A stretch of 64,000 nt of DNA from Paramacrobiotus metropolitanus (GCF_019649055.1 NW_026570235.1:186001-250000); one strand, 5' to 3'. Shown: positions 28,901-41,842, counted from the stretch's first letter. Program-made: numbers and translations. Notes: generated by a model not told the origin, from the sequence alone.

Positions 28901-31424
28901 CTCTTGAATCCGGATAGTGAAGGAGAAGAGCTGGAGTTTGTCCTTCGTGAAGGCGATGAACGCCAGGAGATCGCCTGCTTGGATAAAGAAATGCTGGAGT
29001 CCTACTTTAACCAGCGTGATGACAACACTTTCGAGTGCTTCCACTGCACGTTCACCACCCTGGACAAGTCGGACATATACTGTCACGCGGCCGACCACAT
29101 GCTGAATGCTGTGCGGGATTCAGTCAGTCTACCGGAAATACAACGTAATGTGCAGGCACCTTTTGGCGACTTTCCATCGGGTCGTGAAGTGGAATACGAC
29201 AACGGGTACGATTCGGAACCGGATTCGGACGCTTCCGATGCTGCCGATTCTCCCGCTATATCAACTCCGGAATCAGTGGCGACGGCGCGTGTGACGCGGA
29301 AACGCGGTCGTCCACGAAAAAATGCGTATGACGGTTATGTAATATTGTTCTGGTGACAATTTGACTGGTGATTTGGTTGGGTGTAGGTTGGCGAGTTCGG
29401 ATGCGTCGTTGACGTCTCTGGATGCGGGACCATCGGGATTGCAGTCTGAGTCACGCGATACATCGCGCTCAACCCGTTCCAGCTCCCTGTGTAGCGAGGA
29501 TAATTCGTCGATGGAGATGGATGATGAGAGAGTGCATACGCGGAGCAAACAGCCAAAATGTCCAGCGGGCGTTAAAGGAAACGGGAAGAAGACAAATGCG
29601 ACGCCGTATCACAACAGGTATGTACCTTTGATGGGTTCTGTCGGGTTTCTTGTGAAATTAACATGAGGGTTGGCTTTGGGGCACTTTCATGGGGCTTATG
29701 TGCGCTCGTGGTGGAAATGCAGTGGGCTTTGGGTGTTCTTACGATTATCGCATGACGCATGTTCATAGGTTCATAGCGTTTGCACTTACAAATTACAGTT
29801 ATTAAATTCAACACTGAAATGTAAACGACCAGGATTTCTCATTGCGTTGTTCCTTTCGTTATTCGTTGAATTTACCAGTAAGTAATTTCGTAAACTGTAA
29901 GCCATTGACTGCTGCCGTTGTTTGAATTTAGATTTTTGTAAGTTTTTGCTTTTGACGAATGGGGATGGGACGGACATTTTGTAGACATTCGTTGAGTTTT
30001 AATTTCCCTGCTGGTGGCTTGATACTAACAACGCATGCGGCATTTAACTAACCATGAGGCGTGAGCACTACATTTATACGGTTTGGGACACAGAACGATA
30101 TAGCATTCATGAATAGTTTCATCTTTTCTTTTGCATGATGATATACTCACATTGTTCCGGTCATGCATTGAAATTGCTAACAATAAGTAACTTACAAGAC
30201 TGCAAACGTAACATGCTATATTCTCAGGTCGCATGCCCTTTTATACCGCGTTAATGGATTCAGTCTGTACCAGTCGGAGTACTATAAGTCCCGTGATGGT
30301 GCCGCGCTGAGAGGCCTTGACAACCCCAACAGCGCCGTGGGCCTCATATGGAAACGGGAACCGGCCAGTGTCCGCGAGAAATGGTCGCGCCGGGCACAGC
30401 GACAGACGCGCCTGGTTAATGAAATCATGCACAAAAAGGGCTTCCGCCAGCCTTTCAAGGATTTGGCGGAGGATGAGAAAAGGATGCTAGTTAGCGCGGC
30501 ACTGCGTAAAATGAGAAAGGGCTCTTGGGCGACAGATGACAAACGGGGGTGAGTTGTCAGGTTTCTGGGCGGTATACAATATTTCACAAATGCTCCTCAG
30601 TACGGTGCTGGCGGTATTTCTTGGTACACTATTTTTTGGTACCTTTTGTTCTCCCTTTTTTATTCACTCAGATAATTTTGATACCGGTGGGTGGGTTTTC
30701 TTAAAAATTGTTTTTGTTTCTCTTTTTTTACTTTGTTTGTACGATTTCTTTCATGCTTTTTAAGATTTATTCTTCTGAAGTTTCTGAGCCTCCTGAACGT
30801 TGTGATTTCTCTAAACTGCACGGCATTTTTGTCATTTGCAGACAGTGCAACTGCATGATGCAAGCTGTAAAATTTGTATGAACTCCTGGCAGTGAGTTTA
30901 TGGTTTTGCACTGGGTGGTGATTTTGCTTGTATTATTGCTAGTCTAAGGTTTGCGTTGAGGCTGTCGACATTGTTTTCCGCTTTTCCGTACTTATTTTCC
31001 TGACGTAGTTTTTTCGGTTTGAAAAATAGTTCATTTACTAACGACTGCATAACATTCTCGTTTAAAATAAAGAGAAAGAGCCTGTCTGGCGTCGAGTAGG
31101 TTTAGGACTCCTGGAGGCGGGAAAGTAGGACATGGGAAAAAGAAGTATACGTGCAATGGATACGGAATGTTCGTACAGCACATTTCCCGTGGGATCTACG
31201 GATTCGGAATGCACATTAAACATGCTTCCGCACAATGGAATAGTATGTCAGCTGTTGCAAAGCAGAAATGGGTAAAAAAAGCTGAGCAGCGGGAGGCTAT
31301 GGTGCAGGAGATTATGGCCGAGCGCGGCATCCAGCAGCTGTGGAGAGAGGTTGATAAGAGCGAACAAAGGGATATCTTAAAGCAGGCTTCCCTAATGTTG
31401 GACCAGGAACGCTTGACTGATTAA
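25931..31424 (+). CDS. C2H2 zinc-finger, AT-hook and HMG-box-like protein (5' module plus cassette 1), about 892 aa
   Basis: Nine exons: 25931-26128, 26279-26498, 26963-27412, 27948-28247, 28620-28763, 28830-29325, 29387-29617, 30228-30548, 31106-31424 (31100 is an alternative last acceptor). The frame is kept throughout. Order: C2H2-like finger (KCPLC...HMEAH, residues about 40-62), a helical exon, a low-complexity Ser/Thr/Ala part, basic Arg-rich stretches, a second C2H2 finger (CFHC...HAADH), an AT-hook (KRGRPRK), a Ser/Arg linker, then two HMG-box-like domains, one per exon. These features suggest a nuclear chromatin or DNA-binding protein; the target is unknown. AATAAA at 32007-32012 gives this form its own 3' end. 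Three further exon sets downstream could replace the last three exons. Confidence 0.6.
27670..27757 (+). repeat. Dispersed about 90-bp repeat, copy 4 (intron of zinc-finger gene)
   Basis: TGGTATC/GATACCA ends, the CCTCAAGGTTCTGTTTAGG core and the inner palindrome GAATATCGCGAGATATTTC. It lies in the intron after the third exon. Confidence 0.7.
27851..27929 (+). repeat. Three copies of a 20-bp unit just upstream of a splice acceptor
   Basis: TGAATATATGTATTAAGACG occurs at 27851 and 27885, and as CTGAATATATGTATTAAGACG at 27909. The last copy ends 18 bp before the acceptor of exon 27948-28247. Confidence 0.8.
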
Positions 31425-32500
31425 GTTAGTAAAACAAATGTTAAAATTACAAATGTTTTAAGGTGAAATTATTTTCTTAATTAGTTTTGTGAAAGGTTGT
31501 CATTTTCGAACATATGGATTTTGGTTATGCTGATGAACTTGTTGATTGCTTTCAACTTTTACAGCCGTAGATGTGATATTCTCCAAACAGTTTTATTTTC
31601 TGAATGATTTTTTTATTGCTGGTAATGTGAATTACAGTTCTTTTACTTTTAATATAGGAAATTTTTGTTGGTTGGATTTACGGTGATAGCGAGATTTTAA
31701 TGAGTCCTATTTTTGGTTCTTGCAGGTGTGATGGAACCTTAATCACTTTCAGTACTTCTATTGTATTTGCTGTTTGAACAGGTTTTAAACATCGAAAATT
31801 TTATCGTGACTCAATTTTGGAAATGTTTTAAAGAACGTAATTTTGAATTCTCATGCGTGTAAACTGTAACGCGAACTGTTGCAATGTTTATTCAGATCGT
31901 ACAGTTTTTAATTGAATGTTATATTCCTGGGTGTGCACATGATTTTGAAGGGTTCCTTGATTTTCTAGTTAATGCCGTGAAATGAAATGCCCGATGTGAT
32001 TTTGTAAATAAAACTGCATTCATGGAAGTCTGGATTCGCTGCCTACCGAATGTCATCATATCAAACAAAATACACACAATTGCCAGTCAAAGGATGTGTA
32101 CAGTAGTGTACTCATCTGGTCTTCGATATGTATTGGACATTTTCGCTAGGGTAGATTGCTTCGCCAACCGGACACTCAGCTGTACATTCGTTCAGAAGTG
32201 AGAGAGCCGTCTCATTCATGGGATGAGACAGTTTCCGACTCAGGTCAGCCGCGCAATGGAATATAGCAAAATGTGAAATGGCTGAATCTTGAATGTTATA
32301 GCCCACTCACGTACAGCTGAGTGTCCGGTTCACGGAGCCGTAATGAAAGTATCGAAGAATGTCAAAGTATATTTAACCTTAATCCACAGACGTAATGCTA
32401 ACTCGTTTAAACATTCCGTCCAACAGAAGTAACCCTTCCGTGTGTCTGTGTGTGAACGTGCTTGTGATTGTGGTTGCATTGCGTGCTTACCTGTTTGCAG
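31425..32500. other. Gap between cassettes 1 and 2
   Basis: AT-rich, no ORF supported. It holds the 3' UTR of cassette 1 with AATAAA at 32007-32012. Confidence 0.5.
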
Positions 32501-35500
32501 ATCGCAGTTGTCTACGCCAACCAACCGAGCGGGATCATCTGGTTCACGAGGAATGCCGGTGTCACGGGAAACATCCGTAGCGCGCTCCACCCGTTCGCAG
32601 GCGGTGCGAAAACATGAAGCGGTCCCGATCAAGGTGGAGCCGGAAGACGAAGTGGAAACTGGCCGGAAGCCACTGAAACGAAAAGCGGATGGCAGAGGAA
32701 TCGGGAAGAAGAAACTGGCCACACCCAGCGAAAAGTAAGCAACTAAAATACTGCATGGTATTCTGGGTGGTGGACTGCTCTAGGTGGGATTCTATTTTTC
32801 GCTCGCGGAATGTGCTTGTCGATGCTTCTGTGTACTCGCCGGCTTGGCAACTTTGCATATGGATGTGTTTGGCGATGTCCTGCATTCGCGTGTCGTAATC
32901 CCGAATCGAGTGGTGAATTTTTAAGATTCGATTTTAAGTTAGCTAATCTTAAATTTTTTTTCAGTGCATTATTTACATTTTTTTTAAATTTTGGGCGGAC
33001 AGTTAAGCCTAGCGCAGTAGCACCATAGTAGTTTCGAATATTTCTTTGTTACTAAACACAGTAAATGCAGTGTTTTCGAAGCTTCTTTAGTTTACAATTG
33101 CATATATATGTGTTATGTGTTAATTGTATTTATATGTGAATTTTTGTATCCCAAGATTTTTGCGCTCTCGAGGCTGTTTGCATGTGAAGGATGTAAATTA
33201 ATTGCCAGATTCTAGAGTGATCATAGCAGTTCTAATTGCAAATTCTGAGGTACATAGTATCCATAACTCCAACAGTATACGTGTGACCGTTCATTTTAAG
33301 TTTTGTAAAAGTTTCTGTCTCATGCGAATGGTAAAAGGGTGTTAGGTGGCGGAGCTAGACTCACAATACAAATACCGCAGCTTGTGTATTGTGCAGCGCT
33401 ACTTGCTTTCATTGACTGTATGAACGCTTTTTCCATGAGATTCTTTATTTTCTTGCAACCAGGGAATACGATAAAATGAGTCCATTCATTAACAAATGGA
33501 AATACAAATAAATTACACTACAAATGTGTCGCGCATGCGATTATTACGCCGCCATGAGCGTAATACATCATTGTGCGTATTCTCAGGTTAGATGGCCAGT
33601 TGTACTACATTAGCGGATACAATTTATACCAATCGGAGTACTACAAACATTTCCGCGATACTGATGTCCTGAACGACTACGACAACCCCGGGAAAGCGTT
33701 GGGCGACCGTTGGAAGCAAGAAGAGGAGCGTTTCCGGGAGAAATGGCGACAACGTGCGCAACGCCAGACGGCCTACGTTAATGAGATCATGCAGGAGCAG
33801 GGTTATCGGGCCTTTAAGGATCTGACGGAAGTTGAGAGAGACATGTTGATTAGTGCGGCGCGCAGTAGGATGAGGGAGGGCACACGGGCTGGGGATGAGA
33901 AAGCGGGGTGAGTGTGATTTTGGGGAACTGTGTGTACAGCGCTGCATCTGCTGCATGGGTTGGCAGTTGTTTTGAATGCGGATGGGTTTGCTCGTTTTTG
34001 AGTTGTACGCACGTTTGCCCGCTAATGGTTTTCGGGTTTAAATATTTCTGCTTTTTCATACAAAATTTGCTCAGTGATATCCTCTATGAGTATGATATGT
34101 TTTTATGCAGTTGCTTTTGAATACAGATTGGTTTCCCATTTTTATGTGTTGTTGTATTATGCATGTATACGTTTACCGCTAAAAAGTTTCTTGGTTTAAA
34201 AATTTGTGTTTTTGACTTGGAAATTTTGCCTTCATATTTTTGGGCATACTTTTTTTCATACTTTTTTATGGATTGTTATCTGTGATTGATTTGCAAGATG
34301 GCTTGCTGCTATCTGGACATTGTTGGTGTGTTGTTGATAGTTCTGTTGATTTTGTTTTTAGTTGATTTCCGCACTAAATACTTATGAGGAAAATCGAAAT
34401 TTCCTAAGTACAAAGTAATTTTTGTGCGAAGTAAAACGAGTGATTCTCCGTTGCGTGTATCATTCCCGGTATAAAAACAGTTGCTCCAAAACGTCTAGCA
34501 CCCGTGGTATATGCAGCGGTGGATTCCCTTTCGATCCGGCGTGACTTCGTTTCAGTGTGAATTTCAGCACGTTTCTGCAACAAAGTGTAGTTAGACATTT
34601 AAGCGCGAGCATAAGCCTCTCGGGCGTTGAGTACAGGCACCGTGGGAAACGGGAGCATCGACGGCCAGGACGGGATTATCATTGTGTTGGATACAGTGCG
34701 TATGTACGGTATGTGGCCAGGACGGGGGAAAAGTTTAAAGGGAAGGGCGGGATGCTGAAGGCAATCCGTACGCACTGGAATGCCATGCCGGACGCCGAGA
34801 AGCAGTCGTGGGAAGCCAAAGCGAAACAACGGGAGGCCCTGGTCGCTTCGATTATGGCACAGCGCGATATTCGGAAGAAATGGACACAAGTATCTTGCGA
34901 GGAGCGGAAGGATATTATCCAACGGGCTGACCAGATGACGGAGCAAATCCAGGCACACTTTGGAGGTATGATACAAATCCGGTGAAATTTGTTCGTGTTT
35001 CAGAATTCGCTACAGTTTATTGTTTTCATTCACTGCTGTATAATGTTTTTGCTGTAGTAGACGACATCCATTTATCCGCATTTGAAATTATAAGTAAAAG
35101 TTAGTTGTGTAGAAATACGCACAAATAAGATACGTTGATTATTTATTTGTGCATATCAAACTCCATGTAAGTATGTACTTGTTGAAGTTGACCTTGATTG
35201 CGTCACTCTCGAAGTCCGATTATCCTGTTTTGTTATTGTCGATTTCCTCAACAAATACCATTCTCCCTAATTCATATCTTTAACAGCGAATATCAGGGCT
35301 AGAATAATAATTGAAAAGCAAAGTTAAGGTGCAGTAAATACTTTTATTAAAAATTTCCATATGGAGCATTTTGTGTTTGATGATGGATTCAGTATGCAAA
35401 TTCGGAAATCTTGTACATACAGACAAACCAATCTTGCATGGGTGAATGCAGCGACTTTGCATGTGTTTGCAACTTTCCTTTTGTGACTGAAATTCTTTTT

Positions 35501-35573
35501 TATCGTTCTTTCAGGTGACGCCGTTGCCGACTCGCCGGTGATGGATGATTTGCAGTCTACATTGTGCCTTTAA
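32501..35573 (+). CDS. Alternative C-terminal cassette 2 (linker, two HMG-box-like exons, tail)
   Basis: Exons 32501-32734, 33587-33907, 34637-34965 and 35515-35573. They are paralogous one by one to the last three exons of the 25931-31424 gene, with an added short tail exon. The linker exon repeats the SRETSVARSTRSQ motif. The first HMG-like exon has GYNLYQSEYYK and EKWRQRAQRQTAYVNEIM; the second has CVGYSAYV and HWNAMPDAEKQSWEAKAKQR. The acceptor is phase 2, matching the donor at 29325, and the joined length keeps the frame to a TAA at 35571-35573. No start codon exon is seen in the 1.08 kb upstream. Therefore I read it as an alternative 3' cassette, though an independent gene with an unseen first exon is possible. 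Confidence 0.5.
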
Positions 35574-36053
35574 CAATCCTCTTTTGTTTTTACTATTGTG
35601 TACTGTACTGTTCCAGATTGCCACTTTACATATAATATGATCTAAATTTTTTGGTTAATTGGATCATCCAATTTGGATGTACATATGACTTTCGTCCTTT
35701 TTTAACCCTCGGTGAGATAGAAAGGTTTTACTTTGCTTTGCTTTCGGTGCCAGATATCGAGCAGTACACGTAGTAAAGACGGTTTAGGAAATGCTGCGCC
35801 ATGTAAAACAGCGTTAAAAAACATGATCACCCATAAAATATGGAAAACAGTTACTTATTACTAATGTTAGAGACGTGTATGATATTTTCGCCAGCTTTTT
35901 CCTTTCATACTTTAATTTGGAATGGTTCTGTCGGCATGGGCATGATTCTGATATGTGTTTCCCTGCATGCATGTATGATTGACCGGTGGCGGGGGCGAAA
36001 AACCCTGGCTTATATAGCCGTGTAGATGTGTGAATTGTGGACTGTCTTGAAAG

Positions 36054-36623
36054 GGATGCCGGCATTGATGACTTCCATCTGACCGGGTGCCAGTTGTTCG
36101 TCCAGCAGTTTATGGCGGTGGACTGTAAGGATAAACCGCGGGATCCGCTGACGGTGTGGCGCAGCTTCACGCCCCTCCAGCAGCGGCAGTGGAATGCCGA
36201 AGCCATGGAGAAGGTGTGCGCGGTGCACAAGATTATGCGCGATCAACGCTGCAATGTGCCCTTCCGCCAGCTGCGGCGCACCCTCAAGCGGCATATTCTC
36301 ATGACGGCGGATCTGTGCTTGGCGGACGGGACCCATTTCAACAAGCTAAAGCTGACCAATGCTGACGTTTTTGAAGGTAAATATTTAGCCGTACTAATAA
36401 ATATGTGATTTTGAGTAATAAATTAGTAATGTAATTCAGTAATTTAATTTAAATATTTGTTTTAATTCACATAAATTAATAATTTAGTCAAATAATTTTG
36501 TTTTGAATGCTTAATTGAATTCTGCGGTTTTTTTCATCCACAGAGTCGTCGAATTCCACGGAAGAGTCGACGGATGAGGATACGCCGGTGATTGCGAATC
36601 CGTTACTGATGCGAGCCGGCTGA
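36054..36623 (+). CDS. Alternative C-terminal cassette 3 (one HMG-box-like exon plus acidic tail)
   Basis: Exons 36054-36376 and 36544-36623 (TGA at 36621-36623). The HMG-like exon reads GCQLFVQQF ... VWRSFTPLQQRQWNAEAMEK and is the counterpart of the second HMG-like exons of cassettes 1 and 2. The short last exon is Ser/Glu-rich (STEESTDEDTP). Entry phase 2 and internal phase 1 match the other cassettes. I found no linker or first HMG-like exon for this set. The acceptor at 36053 has a weak polypyrimidine tract. ATTAAA at 36785-36790 may serve as poly(A) signal. Confidence 0.45.
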
Positions 36624-37126
36624 GTCGTTCCGTTAAACGGTTTTAACGTATTTTGTGTTCCTTTCTCTCTCATATCGCACCGTTAAAAAGTTCATTTTTC
36701 TTTGCGTGTCTTGTTAATTCTCTTGTCGCTCAATTTTGCAAGCCTGCGATTTTTTTACTTAATTTTTTGTGCTAATTACTAATAATTAAAGCTGCGAAAT
36801 TGTTTTGCGCTGATTTGTTATTTTTTCTAATCAGTGAATTTTGTGAGATAGTTGTGACGAATCTGTGGAAAATGTTATTAAAAAAATAACCGCGATCAGT
36901 TTCGGGAAATTATGCACATAGTCGATGCGCGAACAATCGCCATTTTAGTATTTGGTGCACTGGAATTAGTAGTCTTTCTACAGACAAACACCTTGAAAGG
37001 TCAGTCAACGATATTGGCCCACATGTTATATCGTAAAAGTTGAATTATGCATAAGTACTCAACTGTACTTGTATCGATGTTATTCGGATTTGCACCGGTG
37101 CTGATAGTTATACTTCGCGATTCCAG

Positions 37127-38370
37127 AGTGCAGGTGACTAGTCCGAGGTGGCGAGAAGTGTCAGGATCGCTGCAGCCGGATATCTGTATGGAGGCTATGG
37201 ATCTGGATTCGGATGCGGAAATGGAGGGGCACGAGCGACCGGATTGGGAGCCGGTGCAGAAAAAAGCCAAGAAACCCCGTCGGCGGTGTACGAAACAGTA
37301 AGCATCCATTAGTATCTGTGTATCGCATCCATTAGTATCTGTGGTATCGCATAGCAGGATCGGATGATATGTTTTATGTTGCTGGTTGTATTACAATGGA
37401 AAATATACGGTCAGCTACGTTTTTAAAAAAACACACTGCGCGATTTAATTCGATTTTTGTATTAATTGTGGCTAGGTGGTAAGTAATCAAAAAATGACTG
37501 TAATAAAAATTCAAAACTATTAAGTACGTACTACGTCGTAACACCCGTAACAATTACGGATTTTAATAATTGCCGGCTTTTTAGAGCCACTTAGCCACTT
37601 TTTTAGGTCACTTTTTGAGCCACTTTTTTACGTCCATTAGCTACAGTCTGACAGATAGTCTTAAGCCATACCGAAAATTTATTTCGTAATGGTTTTGTTT
37701 GGACCGTGTGATTAAATGTTAACTGGTGTTGTTTCTAATGAATTAATACTTATCCGGTGATCGTGAATTTCTCCTGGACCACAATCAACTTGCGAATTGC
37801 AGGAAAGAGGAAAGTAAACCTGTGAGCCGGAAAGGACAGGGTAACTACAGTTGCAACGGATACGGCCTGTTTGTCGGATATATTTACGAGGTCATGGTTA
37901 AGAAGCCAGGCCTACAAAACACTCAAAGCGCCGCCGACCTGTGGAAAGCCATGTCGGAGACGGAGCAGCAGCGCTGGAAGCAGAAGGCGGACCACCGGAA
38001 AGCGGCAGTGAAGGAGCTGATGAAACAGCGCGGTACTAAGCGCTTCTGGTCGGCGCTGAGCAAGGAGGAACAACGGGACATCTTGGCTGCGGTCTACAAG
38101 ATGGAGAGTGAGGCGACATTCGACCGGAACGAGTCGGAAGGTAGATTGTCTGATGAAAATATTAACTTATACTGTACATTCATTATACATACAGCATACT
38201 TGTACTCTGCATTACATCTACCTAAACACCGGCAAAAACAGACATTGTATTGTACATTAAATTGTATCAAATAATAAATAATGCGTTGCATTCAGTAATG
38301 TGTTGTATTGTATTAATTAATAAATGAGAGGAAATTGGAAAGGATACTTTTTTCAGTGTCGCTTAAATGA
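37127..38370 (+). CDS. Alternative C-terminal cassette 4 (acidic/basic linker, one HMG-box-like exon, tiny tail)
   Basis: Exons 37127-37297, 37803-38140 and 38357-38370. The linker exon is acidic, then strongly basic (KKAKKPRRR). The HMG-like exon has CNGYGLFVGYI and LWKAMSETEQQRWKQKAD, the clearest match to an HMG-box pattern (helix 1 aromatic pair, helix 2 W-K-x-M/L-S, then basic helix 3). The last exon adds four residues and a stop. Entry phase 2 and exit phase 1 equal the other cassettes. The type-1 HMG-like exon is missing here. AATAAA at 39040-39045 lies downstream. It is probably the most distal alternative end of the 25931 gene. Confidence 0.5.
37301..37350. repeat. Tandem duplicate of a roughly 24-bp unit
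   Basis: GCATCCATTAGTATCTGTG-TATC occurs twice in direct succession right after the donor at 37298. Confidence 0.8.
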
Positions 38371-40090
38371 AGTTCAAGTTTCTTCTGGAAGTGAGTCGAG
38401 TATTTATTTGCGTAATTTATCTGAGCAATGTCTGTAAAATTACGTGGTAATTATTTGGTTTAGTATCAAACAGGGCATAACCCTGAAATTGTGGATTTGC
38501 CTTTAACCGCAGTTATTAATGTTTTCTCTAAACAACATCTGGTATTTCTGATAATCACACGTAATACCGTTTTTTTGCAGAATCCCCGTGTGCGATTGAT
38601 TGTTGAATCTGCGGATTACTTACTCGTTGTATTTATTTGATGACTAATTTTGTGATGTTCAATAAGCTGCGGTATTCCTATAGATTAACCAGATTTGCGG
38701 ATAACTGTTTCACCATGTTTTTAATGTTGCAGGATTTATTTTTTTATTGTTTTCTGACCCTTGCGATACTGGATGCATCTAGTGCATGGGATAATGTGAT
38801 GTTAAGATGCACTTTGCTTTATTAGAATTTTTTTATAACCTTATCGGTATTTCGTGTCCATCTTAATGTCGGTTAATTAATCGTTTTCAGCATTTTTGTA
38901 TTAGTGCCTTTGCCCACCACTAATGGTATGATCTGTTTTTATCTGTGTTTGTTGGTGTAGATCGGAGTAGATCCCCTAGAGGCTTGTTTTGTTGTTGACG
39001 ACTGTGGTAAAAGTACTTAACTACTTAGTGAATAATGTGAATAAAACCCTACTAACTGATTCCCGATTGGAAATGCGACTGCGTTAATTTTAGTGAATAC
39101 AGTCACAATTATTCAGCACGAATGCACTCGTATATGTGCTCGTGTATTACTTATTTATATCTTTTATTTGCGTGCACCGGAAAAATATGGGATATTTAAT
39201 TATCCATGTTAGGTGATCGTGTTAAGAAAACCGCTGCAACGGAAACGCGTTCGTTCTTTGCATGGTGTAAAGTGTACATAGATTAGCCAAATCATACGAG
39301 TATCAACCACGCCCGGCGGGCTAAAGGTCACCGGAAAGATTTGACGACGACGATATGATTCCAGGATGTGTCGTGTTTACAGCATGTACTATATTTAGTG
39401 AAAGAACTGCGAATTGAAGAAAGGCTAAAATTACAGACGAGCACCCGAATAATTCATGCATACAGAAAGGATCAATTACTGAGGGTGTGCATTCGAAGCG
39501 GCTGCCGGCATTCTTCGAAAACATTCAAATTGTGCGTCATTAACCTGATCAACACAATAACAAGCTGCGCCCACGTTTCCTGCAGATGACCCGATTTTCC
39601 GGTTTCTTGAGTGTTTATGCCCGCCAGGATGTGATAGATTTTCAATACTTCAACATCAAAAGAAACGTGCACATGCATATGCACTAAAAAATCTTTTTCA
39701 ACATCCCGTTAGAAGATGCAGGATACTCATATTTGGTCAGCCTGTGAACTGCAGAACAGTTGTGTATATTGCAGTTTATTACACTAAATATGTATTAATA
39801 GTACATTGTTCGTTATGCGTATATTATGCATTTATTTATTATAATAAATATGTACTTCTACGTGGTAACTTAAAATGTATTAATTTTTTTCTGTTATATA
39901 ACGACATAATTATGATATGTATGGCACACCGCCGCACACCCAATAAAGCAACAATTTAATTGAATTGGCAAGCGTAGTTTCACACATGCAGATCCATCAG
40001 TATTGGAGGATCTGAACGAGCATACTGCAAATAAATCGATACAGCGACCTTTCAAAATACTGACAGGAAAAACCAGCTGAACATATATTC
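38371..40090. other. Intergenic, no gene seen
   Basis: AT-rich with only short ORFs and no splice-supported exon. Confidence 0.5.
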
Positions 40091-40553
40091 TCAAACCATC
40101 CGTGCACTGTGGACCACCAAATTATCCGCATTCAGATTCTGCACCGCTGTTACCGCCCCCTCGAACGTATTAATCCGACTGCCGGGCATCCGCTCATGGG
40201 CACTGCGCCGCATCGTTCCCAGCACCGCCGTGGTGATGGTCATCACGCCGGTCGACAGAAAGATAAGCAATGCCACCCGGTGCAAATTCCAATTGCCCAT
40301 CCACATACTGAAGATCAACGTAGAGGTCATGTACGTAATGGAGAAGAGGAACAGGCAAAGGAGTGCACCGAATCCGAGTGGGTCCACTTTCTCGCCGGGT
40401 AATGGATTGCGGGCTTTCCGCAGGGCCCCACAGGCACATAACTGCAGTACCGGCAGGGCGATGCCGTCCAGAAGAATCCAACCGGGATCCATGAAATCAG
40501 TGACATCCACTAGAGAGGTCAAGCAGCCGTGACCCCAGCAGTTGGACGCCAGA
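40091..40553 (-). CDS. 3' exon of a multi-spanning (claudin/tetraspan-like) membrane protein
   Basis: Minus-strand exon, acceptor TTCCAG before 40553, TGA at 40091-40093, about 153 residues. It has an NCWGHGC motif in a likely extracellular loop, then three hydrophobic segments: ILLDGIALPVLQLCACGAL, FGALLCLFLFSITYMTSTLIF and VALLIFLSTGVMTITTAVLG. A Cys-rich loop followed by three TM helices fits the last three spans of a four-TM protein of the claudin/PMP22 type, but this is only topology. Upstream exons are not securely identified; a candidate lies at 41623-41842. Confidence 0.5.
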
Positions 40554-41622
40554 CTCTGGAATAATCAGCCGATATTATTGTAATTAAGTGACATGGCGCT
40601 AAATGTATATTTTTGCTCTTCGTTCTCCATGCACCATTTGCCTGCTGCACCAGCAGATCACGTACTCATTATGAAAATCCTGTATGACGTCGTTGTGTGG
40701 TTTGATCCAGAGATTTATCAGTGTACATATAATATTATATGTACATGAAGCTAATCGTAAAAATTAGCTTTTTACATGTACTCATTTTTACCAAAAAGTG
40801 CAGGGGTGCATTGTTGTTCTTATTAGAAAGTCGTTAGATATACACTTCCCCGGAAATCGAATAATCTTAGTCTGAAGTTATTTATTTACTATATTCAACA
40901 TCCACCAAAAAGTGCTGCAGGAAATCTCACCAACAAGGAACACGGTCAAATACTGAAAAAAACACTAAAAAAGTTTTGCTTATAAATCTGTAGTTTCACT
41001 GCTTGTAGTGTACCGCTCTGAACGCTTTGTAATCTAAAATGAGCCACTTAATTTCGTGTAACTTTGGATGATCTCGTGTAAAGCCATCACACTACGACAT
41101 AAAGCAATATTCAATTACAAGTTACTTAACCGTACTTTACTACTTTAACATTGGGTGGCATTGCGATCTGATTAAAAATCCATGGTAAATTTAAACCATT
41201 TTGTGACGCTCTTCGACAAAACAAATACATTCTCATGATTTGCAATTAAACGTGCCCGTCATTACATAGTGGATCTGCTTACATTAAAATTCACTCACGA
41301 TGCTTAAATGAATCGTTATAATATTTACTCATTACACTTGTAACTATAAACAAATTCACAACAACTTTTACTGTGCGCTATATAACAAATTTTGATTCTG
41401 CCTTTTCTAGAGGCAGTTACTGTCTAGCAGAGCAAAGCATTCTACAAAGTCTTCAAAAAATCATTGTACAAAGCTTTACATTACACAGCAAATTTTCACG
41501 TACAAATAAGAAAAAAGTAGTAAGCAAGTAAAACAACACTGTATTTCATGATTTATTATACTATGGCAATATAACAATCGCTAGCTGAAATTTTTTATTG
41601 TACAGGATAGTTTGCTGCTTAC

Positions 41623-41842
41623 CATGCACAGAAGATGACTGAGCAAATACAGGAAACTGCACACGCAGAGAATATCGGGTAAGCGCGATTTTATTACCGC
41701 CATCCGGCTCAGACATCACCCTCTCATCACGGATTCCACATTTTTCTACATTATCATGAGACGACCTGTAAATCCAGACACTTTTCCCCACCGCATCCCA
41801 GTTGCCCTGCGCGCTTCCTCCGGGTACTATGATGGAACGCAA
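41623..41842 (-). CDS. Candidate upstream exon of the tetraspan-like gene
   Basis: Open minus-strand stretch ending in a good donor (CATG|GTAAGC, phase 1). It encodes a hydrophilic W/C-containing segment (NWDAVGKSVWIY...KCGIRDER) that could be the first extracellular loop. Further upstream the same frame has a hydrophobic run but is closed by a TAA near 41860, and its phase does not fit the 40553 acceptor directly. An intermediate exon would be needed. Weakly supported. Confidence 0.3.
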
